DNA from: Glutamicibacter soli
Lineage (GTDB): Bacteria; Actinomycetota; Actinomycetes; Actinomycetales; Micrococcaceae
Direction: 5' to 3'
DNA: 64,000 nt
NCBI RefSeq assembly: GCF_003309065.1
Contig: NZ_POAF01000011.1
Location: forward strand, 1-64,000
The notes under the pieces are model-generated. The model was not told the origin of the DNA. It was given only the letters and a program-made list of their open reading frames with translations, and searched no databases. Below are positions 25,556 through 34,254 of this stretch, piece after piece. The first letter of the stretch is position 1. Each line of letters opens with the position of its first letter. The position numbers and the translations under genes are program-made.

Positions 25556-26331
25556 GTGCCGTCGCCGCGATTGAACCGATGATCAAAGCCGATGCGATTC
25601 GCAAGAACTACGGGCGACTTGAGGTGCTCAAGGGCATCGACCTGCAGGTGCAGCAAGGAGAAGTTGTTTGCCTGATAGGACCGTCCGGGTCGGGCAAGTC
25701 AACGCTGCTGCGCTGCATCAACCACCTGGAGACCCTCGACGCCGGGCGCATGTGGGTGGACGGAGCGGTCATGGGATATGACCTCAAGGGCAGCAAGCTG
25801 CATGAGCAATCCCATGCCCGGATCTGCCGCAGCAGGGTGGAGATCGGCATGGTGTTCCAGCACTTCAACCTCTTCCCGCACATGACTGTGCTGGAAAACT
25901 TGATAGAGGCGCCGCGGCTGGTGCTCAGGGAAAAACGCTCCGTGGCGACCCAGCGGGCGCTGAAACTGCTCGAATCGGTCGGGTTGGGCGACAAGGCCAA
26001 GGCCTACCCGCGTCAGCTGTCCGGAGGCCAGCAGCAGCGCGTGGCGATCGCCCGGGCGCTGTGCATGAAACCTAAGGTGATGCTATTCGACGAGCCGACC
26101 TCCGCATTGGATCCGGAACTGGTGGGTGAAGTCCTGAAGGTGATGAAGGATCTGGCAGCTACCGGCATGACAATGGTCGTGGTGACCCACGAAATGAATT
26201 TCGCCCGCGACGTCGCAGACCGGGTGGTGTTCATGGACGACGGCCATGTGGTGGAACAGGGTCCAGCAGCGGAAGTTATCGGTAACCCGCAGCATGAACG
26301 CACGCGGGCCTTCCTGGCCTCCGTGCTTTGA
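25552..26331 (+). CDS. Amino-acid ABC transporter ATP-binding protein (GlnQ/HisP type)
   Basis: A 259-residue ATPase with Walker [11 protein letters not shown]-loop FQHFNLFPH, signature LSGGQQQR, Walker [16 protein letters not shown] and H-loop VTHEM. This is a complete, normal-length subunit of a polar amino-acid importer. Start ATG 25552 is set by the 4-nt overlap with the permease. Confidence 0.95.
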   Translation: MSAVAAIEPMIKADAIRKNYGRLEVLKGIDLQVQQGEVVCLIGPSGSGKSTLLRCINHLETLDAGRMWVDGAVMGYDLKGSKLHEQSHARICRSRVEIGMVFQHFNLFPHMTVLENLIEAPRLVLREKRSVATQRALKLLESVGLGDKAKAYPRQLSGGQQQRVAIARALCMKPKVMLFDEPTSALDPELVGEVLKVMKDLAATGMTMVVVTHEMNFARDVADRVVFMDDGHVVEQGPAAEVIGNPQHERTRAFLASVL

Positions 26332-26375
26332 GCGCGAGCGAAAATCCGCTGAACGATCCGGAAAGGAGACAAAAG

Positions 26376-27347
26376 ATGTCGACCCTGGAATTCTTTGAAA
26401 CCGAAGTGCACCGCTTGACCGCCGAGTCCGACGGTGTGCTGTCCATGGACCTGCGCCACCCGCAGGGACACCAGCTGCCCGAATGGAGCGCCGGTGCGCA
26501 TCTGGACCTGCGGCTGCCCAATGGCTTGGTGCGCCAATATTCGTTGTGCTCGGACCCTGGACGCCGGGACATCTGGCGGTTGGCGGTCCTGCGCGAACCG
26601 GCTGGCCGCGGAGGCTCGGCCTTTGTGCACGATCAACTGCGGCCCGGGGCGAAAATCGAGGTCCGCGGCCCGAAGAACAACTTCGCCCTGGCCCCGGCCA
26701 AGGAGTATCTGTTCCTGGCCGGAGGGATCGGGATCACCCCGATCATGCCAATGTTGCGGGCTGCCGCGGCCGGGGATACCCCCTGGCGCCTGGTCTACTT
26801 GGGGCGCAGCCGAAGGAGTATGGCCTTCCTCGATGAGTTGGCTGGTTACGGGGAGAACGTGCAGATCCATGCCGATGACGAACACGGACGGTTCGCCTTG
26901 GATGAGCTGCTGGCCGACCCCGCCGGAACCTTCGACCTTTACACTTGTGGTCCGGGGCCGTTGCTGACGGTCATCGAGGGACTCGCCGCGCAGTGGGCCG
27001 ACCCTTCGCGACTGCATTTCGAACGATTTGTCGTGGATCCCGAAAAAGCCGCGGAGGCGGTTGCGCCGCATGACGGCGATCATGAGTTCATGGTTGAAAG
27101 TACCGATGGCAGTGAAGTGCTGGTGCCCGTGGGCACCAGCATCTTGCAGGCGCTGGAAAATGCAGGAAAGACACCGCTGAACTCCTGCCGCGAGGGGATC
27201 TGCGGCACCTGCGAGACTGCGGTGGTGTCGGGGGAGATCGATCACCGCGACTCGTTGCTCTCGGAGGAGGAACAGGAAGCCGGCGACACCATGATGATCT
27301 GCGTTTCACGGTGCAAGGGCAAGCGGCTGGTGCTGGACTTGGAATGA
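26376..27347 (+). CDS. Oxygenase reductase: PDR/VanB-type FMN/[2Fe-2S] oxidoreductase
   Basis: A 323-residue electron-transfer partner. Domains in order: flavin-binding beta-barrel (VRQYSLCSDPGRRD), NAD(P)-binding fold (LAGGIGITPIMPM and CGPGPLLTVIE), and a C-terminal plant-type ferredoxin with C-REGI-C-GT-C and a fourth cysteine in MMICVSRC. This order is that of phthalate-dioxygenase reductase and VanB. It passes electrons from NAD(P)H to the Rieske oxygenase at 21077. ATG 26376 behind AAGGAG is preferred to the TTG at 26328 that overlaps the ATPase stop. Confidence 0.9.
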   Translation: MSTLEFFETEVHRLTAESDGVLSMDLRHPQGHQLPEWSAGAHLDLRLPNGLVRQYSLCSDPGRRDIWRLAVLREPAGRGGSAFVHDQLRPGAKIEVRGPKNNFALAPAKEYLFLAGGIGITPIMPMLRAAAAGDTPWRLVYLGRSRRSMAFLDELAGYGENVQIHADDEHGRFALDELLADPAGTFDLYTCGPGPLLTVIEGLAAQWADPSRLHFERFVVDPEKAAEAVAPHDGDHEFMVESTDGSEVLVPVGTSILQALENAGKTPLNSCREGICGTCETAVVSGEIDHRDSLLSEEEQEAGDTMMICVSRCKGKRLVLDLE

Positions 27348-27462
27348 TGCTGGCGTCGGGGGCCAAGGCTATGCCAGCCATGAGCACTGGAAGCTAGCAT
27401 AGGAGGGCTTCGTCATGCAAGGCCAAAGCCTCACTCTATACAAAAAATTTCGAGACTTATCT

Positions 27463-27795
27463 TTAGCTAGTCTGGACTGGCTGACAGGATAGAAGCCGAC
27501 CGGTCCACCTGTAGTGCTCTGCACCTGCCATCCGAGTCATAAAACGTTCGAGTGATTCCAAGAACTGCTCGGCCATGTCGTTCAAACGAATGGACGCAGG
27601 TTGCTTCAGGCCTTCATCATTCCCCTTCTTATCGGCTTTTAGGTACTGGACAGAACGACGCTCGTGGCGACATAGCAGATCGTCAGCCACAAAGTCGAAG
27701 AACCCTTCGACCTGAGCGATCCTCAATGAATAGACGGGAGTGAAATACATGAATCTCAGATGGCGCACGAAGAACGTCTCTTTCAAGGAGCACAC
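27463..27795 (-). CDS. Hypothetical protein, doubtful
   Basis: Read from GTG 27795 (GGAGGGG a few nt upstream) it gives ~110 residues, with hydrophobic FMYFTPVYSLRIAQVEGFFDFVADDLL and a C-terminal amphipathic helix. It converges with the oxygenase operon. Composition is plausible for a soluble protein, but no family is recognised and it could be a remnant. Confidence 0.4.
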   Translation of the reverse strand: MCSLKETFFVRHLRFMYFTPVYSLRIAQVEGFFDFVADDLLCRHERRSVQYLKADKKGNDEGLKQPASIRLNDMAEQFLESLERFMTRMAGAEHYRWTGRLLSCQPVQTS

Positions 27796-27937
27796 AATCC
27801 CCTCCAAAGGAGTATCTGTGCGCTCAGTGAAGTTCAGAACTAGTTTCTTGAGTCAAAAGTTCATAAATACAATCCAGATGTTCCCCAATACGTAGAATGG
27901 GGAATTCTGGAAGAATTATCTTAAGGAAGAACCACAA

Positions 27938-28660
27938 GTGGACAACGATCAGTTCCCAGCAGCTGCCGTGCCCAAGACGCGGATACATCTTGTCGATGCC
28001 GATGCGTTTTCCAGAAGCGCGATTATCAGCCAACTTGGCGAGACCAGCGATCTGATCGTTGAAAGCCACTATGACACCGTCGCCGAGGCTCTTTCTCAAA
28101 AAGAATTCCAAACACCGGACATGCTCCTGATTAACTCTGAAAACAATGATCCTATGAGCAATCAGGGTATAAACGCAGCAGTGCGGGATCTTTCACGCTG
28201 TAAGGTCGCGCTCTTGACACTAGGCAGCTCGATGCAGACGTTGAATGATGCCTATGAGTCTGGAATCGCCGGGGTCATTTCAAAACGCATGGTTAGCGCC
28301 GGCCTGGCTACCTATGTCCGAGCAATCGCTGAGGGATACTGGGTTTTCATGCGGCCAGAAGCCGGTGGGCCCACTGGTGGCTATCCCTTGCGTGAAGGAA
28401 TATATAAGAGTTACATTCGCAATCTCAGTCCACTTTCGTATGACATTCTCAGACACGTAGCTTTGGGCTTGACCAATGCGCAGATCGCAAGAAGAGTCCT
28501 CGTCAGTGAAGGCACTGTTAAAAAGCGTCTTACAGATATGTGCTTCGAACTGGGTATCTCAAAGCGAGTCCATTTAACGGTGATTGCCTGTGATGCGGGC
28601 GTAGTTAGGGCAAAAGATCTACTGAGTTTGAACCCTGAGGAGTCAGGGAGTACGGTGTAG
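27938..28660 (+). CDS. Orphan LuxR-type response regulator with atypical receiver
   Basis: A 240-residue protein. Residues ~14-130 have the receiver fold: HLVDADAFSR supplies the acidic pair, and TLGSS and ISKRM the conserved Thr/Ser and Lys positions. The expected phospho-acceptor Asp is replaced, because the beta3 strand reads DMLLINSEN. The C-terminus (LSPLSYDILRHVALGLTNAQIARRVLVSEGTVKKRLTDMCFELGI) is a LuxR/NarL HTH. No histidine kinase is nearby. A phosphorylation-independent regulator is likely. GTG 27938 follows AAGGA. Confidence 0.78.
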   Translation: MDNDQFPAAAVPKTRIHLVDADAFSRSAIISQLGETSDLIVESHYDTVAEALSQKEFQTPDMLLINSENNDPMSNQGINAAVRDLSRCKVALLTLGSSMQTLNDAYESGIAGVISKRMVSAGLATYVRAIAEGYWVFMRPEAGGPTGGYPLREGIYKSYIRNLSPLSYDILRHVALGLTNAQIARRVLVSEGTVKKRLTDMCFELGISKRVHLTVIACDAGVVRAKDLLSLNPEESGSTV

Positions 28661-28879
28661 ATTCCGCTAGGCCCGGCTGCAAGATTGGCTCCTTGTTGAC
28701 GAAGCCTCTGGAAATTGCCGGGTGCGAGAGATACCCGGATATTCAATGAATCATTGTCCCTCAAGTCCGTATGGTCCTACAAAACAATAGCCTTTACTTT
28801 ACATAAGATAGGTTATCGGCGAGACGAATTCACTCAGGGGAGTGGGCCCCAGGGGGACCAAGAACGCCAAAAGGCGGTG

Positions 28880-29146
28880 TCAGTAGTGGTATTTCGCTTG
28901 AAGAATCGTCACTGCACGGTCATCAGCGATATACACCAATCGGTTGACGTCATCGATGCGTCGCGACCAGGCGCCAGCTAATGCATGCTTCAACGGTTCA
29001 GGCTTTCCGATACCTTCAAAAGGATCATCACGGAGCACGTCCTCGATCAGCACGTTGATTCGTTTGAGTGTTTTACGATCCTGGGTCTGCCAATAGACGT
29101 AGTCTTCCCATCCACCGGCGGTCCAGGTCAGAAGCCTATCGCTCAC
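28880..29146 (-). CDS. yoeB: Txe/YoeB-family mRNA interferase toxin
   Basis: An 88-residue toxin with the full family pattern: LTWTAGGWEDYVYWQTQDRKTLKRIN, then DPFEGIGKPEPLKHALAGAWSRRIDDVNRLVY and the terminal QAKYHY. The E in FEGIGKPEPL, the R in AWSRRI and the C-terminal His-Tyr are the active-site positions known for YoeB, which cleaves mRNA in the ribosomal A site. GTG 29146 overlaps the antitoxin stop by 4 nt. Confidence 0.93.
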   Translation of the reverse strand: MSDRLLTWTAGGWEDYVYWQTQDRKTLKRINVLIEDVLRDDPFEGIGKPEPLKHALAGAWSRRIDDVNRLVYIADDRAVTILQAKYHY

Positions 29147-29391
29147 GGTTCGATGAGCCCGTGTTCTGCAGTCTGGTCATTGCGTGCCGCTTCCAAGGCT
29201 GCGAGCAGACGTACTGCGTTTTTGGGTGAGCGCAGTAGGTGGCTGGTTTCGACGAGGGAGTCGTACTCGTCTTTCGACATGAGCACTGCGGACCCACGCT
29301 TGGACATGATTTCAACCTCGGTGTGGTCCAGGTTCACTCGTTCGATAAGACCAAACAAGTCGCGTCGCGCTTCGCTGGTGGTGATTGCCAT
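29143..29391 (-). CDS. yefM: Phd/YefM-family antitoxin
   Basis: An 82-residue antitoxin. The N-terminal MAITTSEARRDLFGLIERVN...VEIMSKRGSAVLMSKDEYDSLVET is the Phd/YefM DNA-binding fold, and the C-terminal helix would wrap around YoeB. ATG 29391 is set by GGAGG 4-8 nt upstream; the longer frame to 29451 would overlap the operator. The antitoxin precedes the toxin with translational coupling. Confidence 0.92.
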   Translation of the reverse strand: MAITTSEARRDLFGLIERVNLDHTEVEIMSKRGSAVLMSKDEYDSLVETSHLLRSPKNAVRLLAALEAARNDQTAEHGLIEP

Positions 29392-29401
29392 GCCGCCTCC
29401 T

Positions 29402-29425
29402 AGTGGTACTAGATATGGTACCACT
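29402..29425. promoter_or_regulatory. Operator of the toxin-antitoxin operon
   Basis: AGTGGTAC-TAGATATG-GTACCACT: an 8-bp perfect inverted repeat just upstream of the antitoxin ribosome binding site. YefM-type antitoxins bind TGTACA/GTAC-containing dyads to autoregulate. Confidence 0.8.
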
Positions 29426-29533
29426 CTAGTTATCTTCTCAGGCAACTTCAAGAATAAAACGGCAAACTCGGCAAAGCTGGAGACACCCTGAATGAGGGAC
29501 TTACGCTTTTTCTACAGTACGTAAAATTCAGGC

Positions 29534-30670
29534 ATGGAAAGCAGCAATCTAACCCCCTTCGACGCAGTCATCCTCATGTCCTTCGGCGGACCGGAGAAAG
29601 ATGAAGATGTTCTTCCGTTTCTGCAGAATGTCACTGCGGGGCGAGGCATCCCGGATGAGCGACTAGTCCAAGTAGGTGAACACTATTACGGGTTCGGCGG
29701 GAAGTCCCCCATCAACGACCAGAACCGCCAGCTACTAGAAGCCCTGCGTCAAGAGTTCGAACAACGTGGAATCACGACGCCAGTATTGTGGGGCAACCGC
29801 AACTGGGATCCTTACCTCACTGACACCGTACGCGACTTCGCCAAAAGGACGGGAGGATCGCGATTCCTTGCCATCGATACCTCCGCGTATTCTTGCTATT
29901 CCTCGTGCCGGCAGTATCGCGAAGATTTCGCCCAGACCCAAAATGTCCTGGCCCAAGAAGGTATCGAGGTATCTTTCGAGAAGATCCGACAGTACTATAA
30001 CCATCCCGGCTTTGCCTACGCGGAATTGGATTGCGTGCATCGCGGACTCACCGAATTGATCCAGAAAGTCGGGGCTTTAGACCCGCAGAAGCACCGTTTG
30101 CTCTATGTCACTCATTCGATCCCTCTAGCAATGCAAGAAGCCTCAGAGCGGCGCACTGCTGGGTATCGTGAACAGCATCTGCAGCTGATCGAATGGATCA
30201 ATCGAGAACTGGGAGACAAGCAGCCGTTAAATGCTGAGCTTGTCTTCTGTTCTCGTTCTGGTTCACCCCGGACTCCGTGGTTGGAGCCTGATATCAATGA
30301 TCGACTCGAGGAGCTCGCCAGCTCGGGCGTGGAAGGTGTAGTCGTTGTTCCGCTGGGATTCGTGTCCGATCATATGGAAGTGAAATACGATCTTGATACT
30401 GAGGCAGCGCAGACTGCCAAGGATCTTGGACTGGATTATGTGCGGGCAGCGACTGTTGGGGTTGATCCAGTGTTTGTGTCGGGGCTTGTTGATGCCGCCC
30501 TGGAGCGGGCGGCTCAGTATCGCGGGGAACCGGTCGATTCTCCTGCGGTGACTCCCGAAGGCCCGTTGAGCCCAGGTAGCGGATCCTGTTCGACGACCTG
30601 CTGCATGGGAAGGGATCAGAAGCCGACAACACCTAACTGGGATTCCCTAACGTCGAGTAACCGACCCTAA
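29534..30670 (+). CDS. hemH: Ferrochelatase (coproporphyrin type)
   Basis: A 378-residue enzyme of normal actinobacterial length. Signatures are ILMSFGGPEKDEDVLPFL, YYGFGGKSPIN, the catalytic histidine in VTHSIPLAM, and GFVSDHMEVKYDLD. The C-terminal GSCSTTCC cluster fits the [2Fe-2S]-binding tail seen in actinobacterial HemH. It inserts Fe(II) into coproporphyrin III (or protoporphyrin) near the end of haem synthesis. No other haem gene is adjacent. The ribosome binding site before ATG 29534 is poor. A second chromosomal copy would be expected, which I cannot check. Confidence 0.93.
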   Translation: MESSNLTPFDAVILMSFGGPEKDEDVLPFLQNVTAGRGIPDERLVQVGEHYYGFGGKSPINDQNRQLLEALRQEFEQRGITTPVLWGNRNWDPYLTDTVRDFAKRTGGSRFLAIDTSAYSCYSSCRQYREDFAQTQNVLAQEGIEVSFEKIRQYYNHPGFAYAELDCVHRGLTELIQKVGALDPQKHRLLYVTHSIPLAMQEASERRTAGYREQHLQLIEWINRELGDKQPLNAELVFCSRSGSPRTPWLEPDINDRLEELASSGVEGVVVVPLGFVSDHMEVKYDLDTEAAQTAKDLGLDYVRAATVGVDPVFVSGLVDAALERAAQYRGEPVDSPAVTPEGPLSPGSGSCSTTCCMGRDQKPTTPNWDSLTSSNRP

Positions 30671-30793
30671 CAATCCAAAGAGTATCTGCGGGTATGAGGG
30701 CTACTAAGAAGTGAAGACACTGCGGTTCTTGAATCTTGATGGCTTGGCCGGTTGCTTCATCGAAGAAAGAGCTTAACGAGTTACTCAAATAAA

Positions 30794-30830
30794 GAGGGGC
30801 GAGATGGGCCGTACACCCATCTCGCCCCTC
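30794..30830. terminator. Strong hairpin terminator
   Basis: GAGGGGCGAGATGGG pairs perfectly with CCCATCTCGCCCCTC (15 bp, 7-nt loop), followed by TTC. It lies between hemH and the cold-shock remnant and could serve both. Confidence 0.8.
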
Positions 30831-30852
30831 TTCATAGAATTACTAGGTGCGT

Positions 30853-31004
30853 TTAGCGCACCTGAATTTCGGTAGCCTGGGGACCCTTAGCGCCCGCTTC
30901 AAGCTTGTATTCAACGGTTTGGCCTTCTTCAAAGTTCTTGAAACCGAAGCCCTTTTCGGAGTTGAATAGAGTGGATGGTTCAAGGTCTTGACGGCTTGCC
31001 AGTT
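30853..31004 (-). pseudogene. Cold-shock protein (CspA-like) with internal deletion
   Basis: Read from the TAA at 30853-30855 backwards, the minus strand encodes FNSEKGFGF directly joined to KNFEEGQTVEYKLEAGAKGPQATEIQVR. Intact proteins have about 22-25 residues between GFGF and GF-KNF, including the RNP2 motif VFVH. The two flanking GGCTTC/GGTTTC copies explain the loss by slippage or short-repeat recombination. Upstream, an in-frame TAG and a disordered repeat of the GTCAAG start region show there is no usable start. RNA binding would be lost. Confidence 0.8.
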
Positions 31005-31022
31005 CCTAGCGCATGGTTTCTG

Positions 31023-32582
31023 CTATTCGACACTGAATTGCAGCCGGTGCCAGCCGGAGGAACCGTTTGGAACAGGCGCTGCGGTGTCTTCTGTCTGCAG
31101 TTCGCCCTGGGCATTGGTCATGCGGACAGTTGCAGAGTGATTGCCTGCAGTAGCATCACTCCATTCGAACCGCCACTGACGCCAGGTGTCTGCGGAGAGT
31201 TCGGTGGCGAGTTCGACCTCTTGCCACGGCCCGTTATCAATACGGATCTCTACTTTGGAAACTCCCGTGGTTTGAGCCCAGGCGGTGCCACCGAAGACAA
31301 CTTTTCCGGCGGGCAGCTTTGCGAAGGACCGTGGGGTGTCAATCCTGGAAGACATCTTGATTGGTCCTCGTTCCGACCAACCTCTAGTCGTCCAGTAGGC
31401 TGCTTTGTCTTGGAATCTTGTCACTTCCAGATCAACCACCCATTTGGTGGCCGAAACGTACCCGTAAAGTCCAGGAACCACCATGCGCACCGGAAAACCG
31501 TGTTCGAGTGGCAGCGGTTCGTTGTTCATTCCGATGGCCAGCAGGGCTTCGCGACTATCGGTGAGCGCTTCTAGCGGCGTAGAGGCACTGAAGCCGTCGA
31601 TGGAGGTGGAAAGGACCATATCGGCACCCGGTAATGGTTTGGCTTGGGCTAGCAGTTCTCGTAGTGGGTAGCCAAGCCATTTGGCGTTACCAACGAGGTC
31701 GCCACCTACTGGGTTGGAAACACAGGTCAAGGTGAGGTAGTGCTCGACAAGGTCCATATCTAAGAGTTCATTGAATGTGAGTGTGAATTCCTTCTCGACC
31801 ATTCCGTGAATTCTTAATGACCAGTCTTGGGGGTCGATCTGCGGCACGGACAGGGCTGTGTCGATCCGATAGAAGTCCTGGTTCGGTGTGACGAATCGGG
31901 CGGCGCCGGGGACGTCCAGTTCAGCGCCTGGGGGCGGGGCTTGAGCTTTCACTTTCGCGGGGGGAAGACCAAGGGCTGCGCGGGCTGACTCGGCGGTATT
32001 CCTAAGGGTCCGCAGGGCGTGGGTTGCGCCAACGGCGAGCAATCCAAGTGCCACGGTGCCGGCTGATCCGAGGAGAAATTTTCTTCGGGATGTTGTGTTT
32101 TCGGCCTGGGGCTGGTCCGTTGGTGCAGCGGCACCGGTAGCCATATTGGTAAGAAGTGTGAGTGTTCCCAGGCCTAATACGGTGCCAACGATCGTCGGTA
32201 TTAGATCCAGGAAGTTTGTTGCTGAGCGGCTCAGCACCGAGGCACCTAGTAGTACTGATAGCCCCAAAACCAAGATCATTCCGAGTGCGAGGCTCCGCGC
32301 TGCGGCAAGTCCGACGGCGGCGGCTAAGAGGGCGGCGGTGATCGATAGGGTGATGAATAGAAAAAGCTTGTCGTTGGTGCCGAATAAGCCGATGGCAAGA
32401 TCTTTGAGCCATGGCGGGGTGAAGTCAATGATTGTTGACCCGAGGGCGACGAATGGTGCTGAAGCAGTCCCGAAAAATGTGGACACTGCTTGAGCGGTCG
32501 TGAAAAGGACAATGGCTGAGCAGATGCCAGCTATTGGATAGCGCCAGATATGACGCTTGTTTGTTCTTTGGCTTTGCTCCAT
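31023..32582 (-). CDS. Membrane-anchored molybdopterin-dependent oxidoreductase (sulfite-oxidase fold)
   Basis: A 519-residue protein. Four to five hydrophobic helices occupy residues ~20-190, followed by a twin-Arg-like SRRKFLLGSAG before a further helix. The extracytoplasmic catalytic domain has the molybdenum-ligating cysteine in LTLTCVSNPVGGDLVGNAKW and the pterin-binding region GFPVRMVVPGLYGY, then an Ig-like dimerisation domain. The family reduces or oxidises small substrates such as methionine sulfoxide or sulfite; the substrate here is unknown. ATG 32582 is used; a GTG at 32597 is possible. It is preceded by a SigK-like promoter. Confidence 0.88.
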   Translation of the reverse strand: MEQSQRTNKRHIWRYPIAGICSAIVLFTTAQAVSTFFGTASAPFVALGSTIIDFTPPWLKDLAIGLFGTNDKLFLFITLSITAALLAAAVGLAAARSLALGMILVLGLSVLLGASVLSRSATNFLDLIPTIVGTVLGLGTLTLLTNMATGAAAPTDQPQAENTTSRRKFLLGSAGTVALGLLAVGATHALRTLRNTAESARAALGLPPAKVKAQAPPPGAELDVPGAARFVTPNQDFYRIDTALSVPQIDPQDWSLRIHGMVEKEFTLTFNELLDMDLVEHYLTLTCVSNPVGGDLVGNAKWLGYPLRELLAQAKPLPGADMVLSTSIDGFSASTPLEALTDSREALLAIGMNNEPLPLEHGFPVRMVVPGLYGYVSATKWVVDLEVTRFQDKAAYWTTRGWSERGPIKMSSRIDTPRSFAKLPAGKVVFGGTAWAQTTGVSKVEIRIDNGPWQEVELATELSADTWRQWRFEWSDATAGNHSATVRMTNAQGELQTEDTAAPVPNGSSGWHRLQFSVE

Positions 32583-32647
32583 GTCACTGAACCCCACACT
32601 TCGTTGCGGTGTGTTCGGATGCGTTACTCGAACACCGGATAAGTCCT

Positions 32648-32675
32648 ATTCGGAGTCATCCTGCGTCTGGATTGG
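32648..32675 (-). promoter_or_regulatory. Putative SigK promoter of the oxidoreductase gene
   Basis: Minus strand: CCAATCC-N15-CCGAAT. The mycobacterial SigK consensus is CCATCC at -35 and CCGAAT at -10. The same motif with identical N15 spacing lies upstream of the fasciclin gene (35021-35048). Confidence 0.78.
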
Positions 32676-32721
32676 ATTTCACGGAATTGTCCCGTGGGCG
32701 CTGTATGGTTGGCGGTCGTTT

Positions 32722-33528
32722 CTATAGGCTTTGCAAGAGGATTGGTTCGGTGGTCGGAGCAGGTGATCCCGTTGCGGGTTCCACTGTGATCCCGAAGTGG
32801 GTGATTCCTTCCATTGAACCGGTAATCATTGCTGTTGCTGAAGCGTTTGAAAGGTCTAGCATGCCGGCAGGGGTGGCTTTCTCAGCGGAGATGAGCCACA
32901 GTTCATAGCCTTTCCCTTCTGGAAGTTTGGGCATTGAGTGGGTTGACACGGCCATGGCGCCAGACTCTGCGGAGTAGGAAAGTTTAATTGTTGCACCGTC
33001 ATCTAGCGTCTGGGATTTGGACTGCATGTCTGGGGCGCTCAAGATCTGCATCATGGTGTCCCGCTCGCTCTTGGTAGCCTGAATCAGGGTATTCATCTGC
33101 TGCTGCTGAGTATTCAGGTTCCATACCATCGCGCCAAGTGCACCAGAAGCGACAAGTAAGATCCCCGCGGCCAGCGCAAAGAACTTCTGCGACTTTTTGC
33201 GAGCCTTCCGCATGCTTTCGGCAGGTGCATTAGCAGGATATGGCAGAGCTTTTGCCTCCGTTGCGAAACGCACGGCCTGGGTTTCAGGGACGCTGGCAGG
33301 GATCTGTTCCACGGTGCGAATCGCATCCATGACGTTCGTCTTAATTCTCGGTGGCGGCTGGATCGCAGGAACAGTAAGACCGAGGTAGGCAGCAGTCTGT
33401 TGCAGCGAGTCAAGTTCTTGACTGGCCGTATCGGAGGTGGCCGCGTGCTGCAGTACCTCATCTCGTTCAGTTTGGTTCAGCGCGTTCAGTGCGAAGCCGC
33501 TGAACAGCTCACTCTTGTGCTTGTCCAT
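32722..33528 (-). CDS. rskA: RskA-type anti-sigma factor
   Basis: A 268-residue single-pass protein. The N-terminal anti-sigma domain (FSGFALNALNQTERDEVLQHA) is followed by a transmembrane helix at about residues 116-137 (FFALAAGILLVASGALGAMVW) and an extracytoplasmic RskA domain (SMPKLPEGKGYELWLISAEKATPAGMLDL). It would hold SigK inactive until regulated proteolysis. The ATG at 33528 overlaps the sigma factor TGA (TGATG), so the two are coupled. Confidence 0.92.
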   Translation of the reverse strand: MDKHKSELFSGFALNALNQTERDEVLQHAATSDTASQELDSLQQTAAYLGLTVPAIQPPPRIKTNVMDAIRTVEQIPASVPETQAVRFATEAKALPYPANAPAESMRKARKKSQKFFALAAGILLVASGALGAMVWNLNTQQQQMNTLIQATKSERDTMMQILSAPDMQSKSQTLDDGATIKLSYSAESGAMAVSTHSMPKLPEGKGYELWLISAEKATPAGMLDLSNASATAMITGSMEGITHFGITVEPATGSPAPTTEPILLQSL

Positions 33529-34106
33529 CACGCGACTCCCATCAAATCTCGTAGTTTCTTCATTCCGTCTCGTATGCCGGATTGAACCGTGCCCACTGGT
33601 AGTTGGAGATGCTCGGCGATCTCACAGTGCGTTAGACCTCCGAAATAGGCCAGTTGGATCGCCTCTCGCTGCGCTTTAGTCAGCTGGCGGAGGGCCGTAG
33701 TCATGCGTTCGCCCTCATTCTGGAATGCCGTCCCATCTTCCAAACGGTGATCGCTTTCTTGAGGGGTTCTAGCATCGATTATCAGGTCAGGTTCAGGGCA
33801 CTGTGGTGTCGAGTGGATCTGATCCACGGCGCAGCGGTGGGCGATCGTCAACAGCCACGTTAGCGCGGTAGTTCGCCGGGGGTCGAAGCTAGCGGCATGC
33901 TGCCAAGCATCGACAAAGATTTTTTGGGTGACTTCCTCATTATGAGCCTCATCGCGCATCAGACGGCTAACTAGACCGAAGACTTGAGGGGCAAATCGAT
34001 CATAGAGCTGCTCAAAAGCTGCTTCGTTTCCTCGCGCTACCTGAAGCACGAGAGCTTCATCCGGAGTAGACCCGCCGGAAGGTTCGCTTGATCGTTTCGG
34101 AATCAT
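33528..34106 (-). CDS. sigK: ECF sigma factor SigK
   Basis: A 192-residue sigma factor. Region 2 (AAFEQLYDRFAPQVFGLVSRLMRDEAHNEEVTQKIFVDAW) and region 4 (LRQLTKAQREAIQLAYFGGLTHCEIAEHLQLPVGTVQSGIRDGMKKLRDLM) are complete; region 3 is absent, as in ECF factors. With rskA downstream and a fasciclin gene upstream, this is the SigK group known from mycobacteria, where SigK drives mpt70/mpt83. No clear SigK motif precedes sigK itself. Confidence 0.93.
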   Translation of the reverse strand: MIPKRSSEPSGGSTPDEALVLQVARGNEAAFEQLYDRFAPQVFGLVSRLMRDEAHNEEVTQKIFVDAWQHAASFDPRRTTALTWLLTIAHRCAVDQIHSTPQCPEPDLIIDARTPQESDHRLEDGTAFQNEGERMTTALRQLTKAQREAIQLAYFGGLTHCEIAEHLQLPVGTVQSGIRDGMKKLRDLMGVA

Positions 34107-34254
34107 GGATTCAAGGATCTCACACTGCTAAGGATCATTTGTCTCACCCCCTGACATGCGTGCAGGCCGGGCGGTGGGTAGACAGAAGCCAGAGAACGAA
34201 CAGTAGCTAGATTCCAACCGCTCATTCCCTGGCTTCTTCAGGGGTGGTCTTGTG

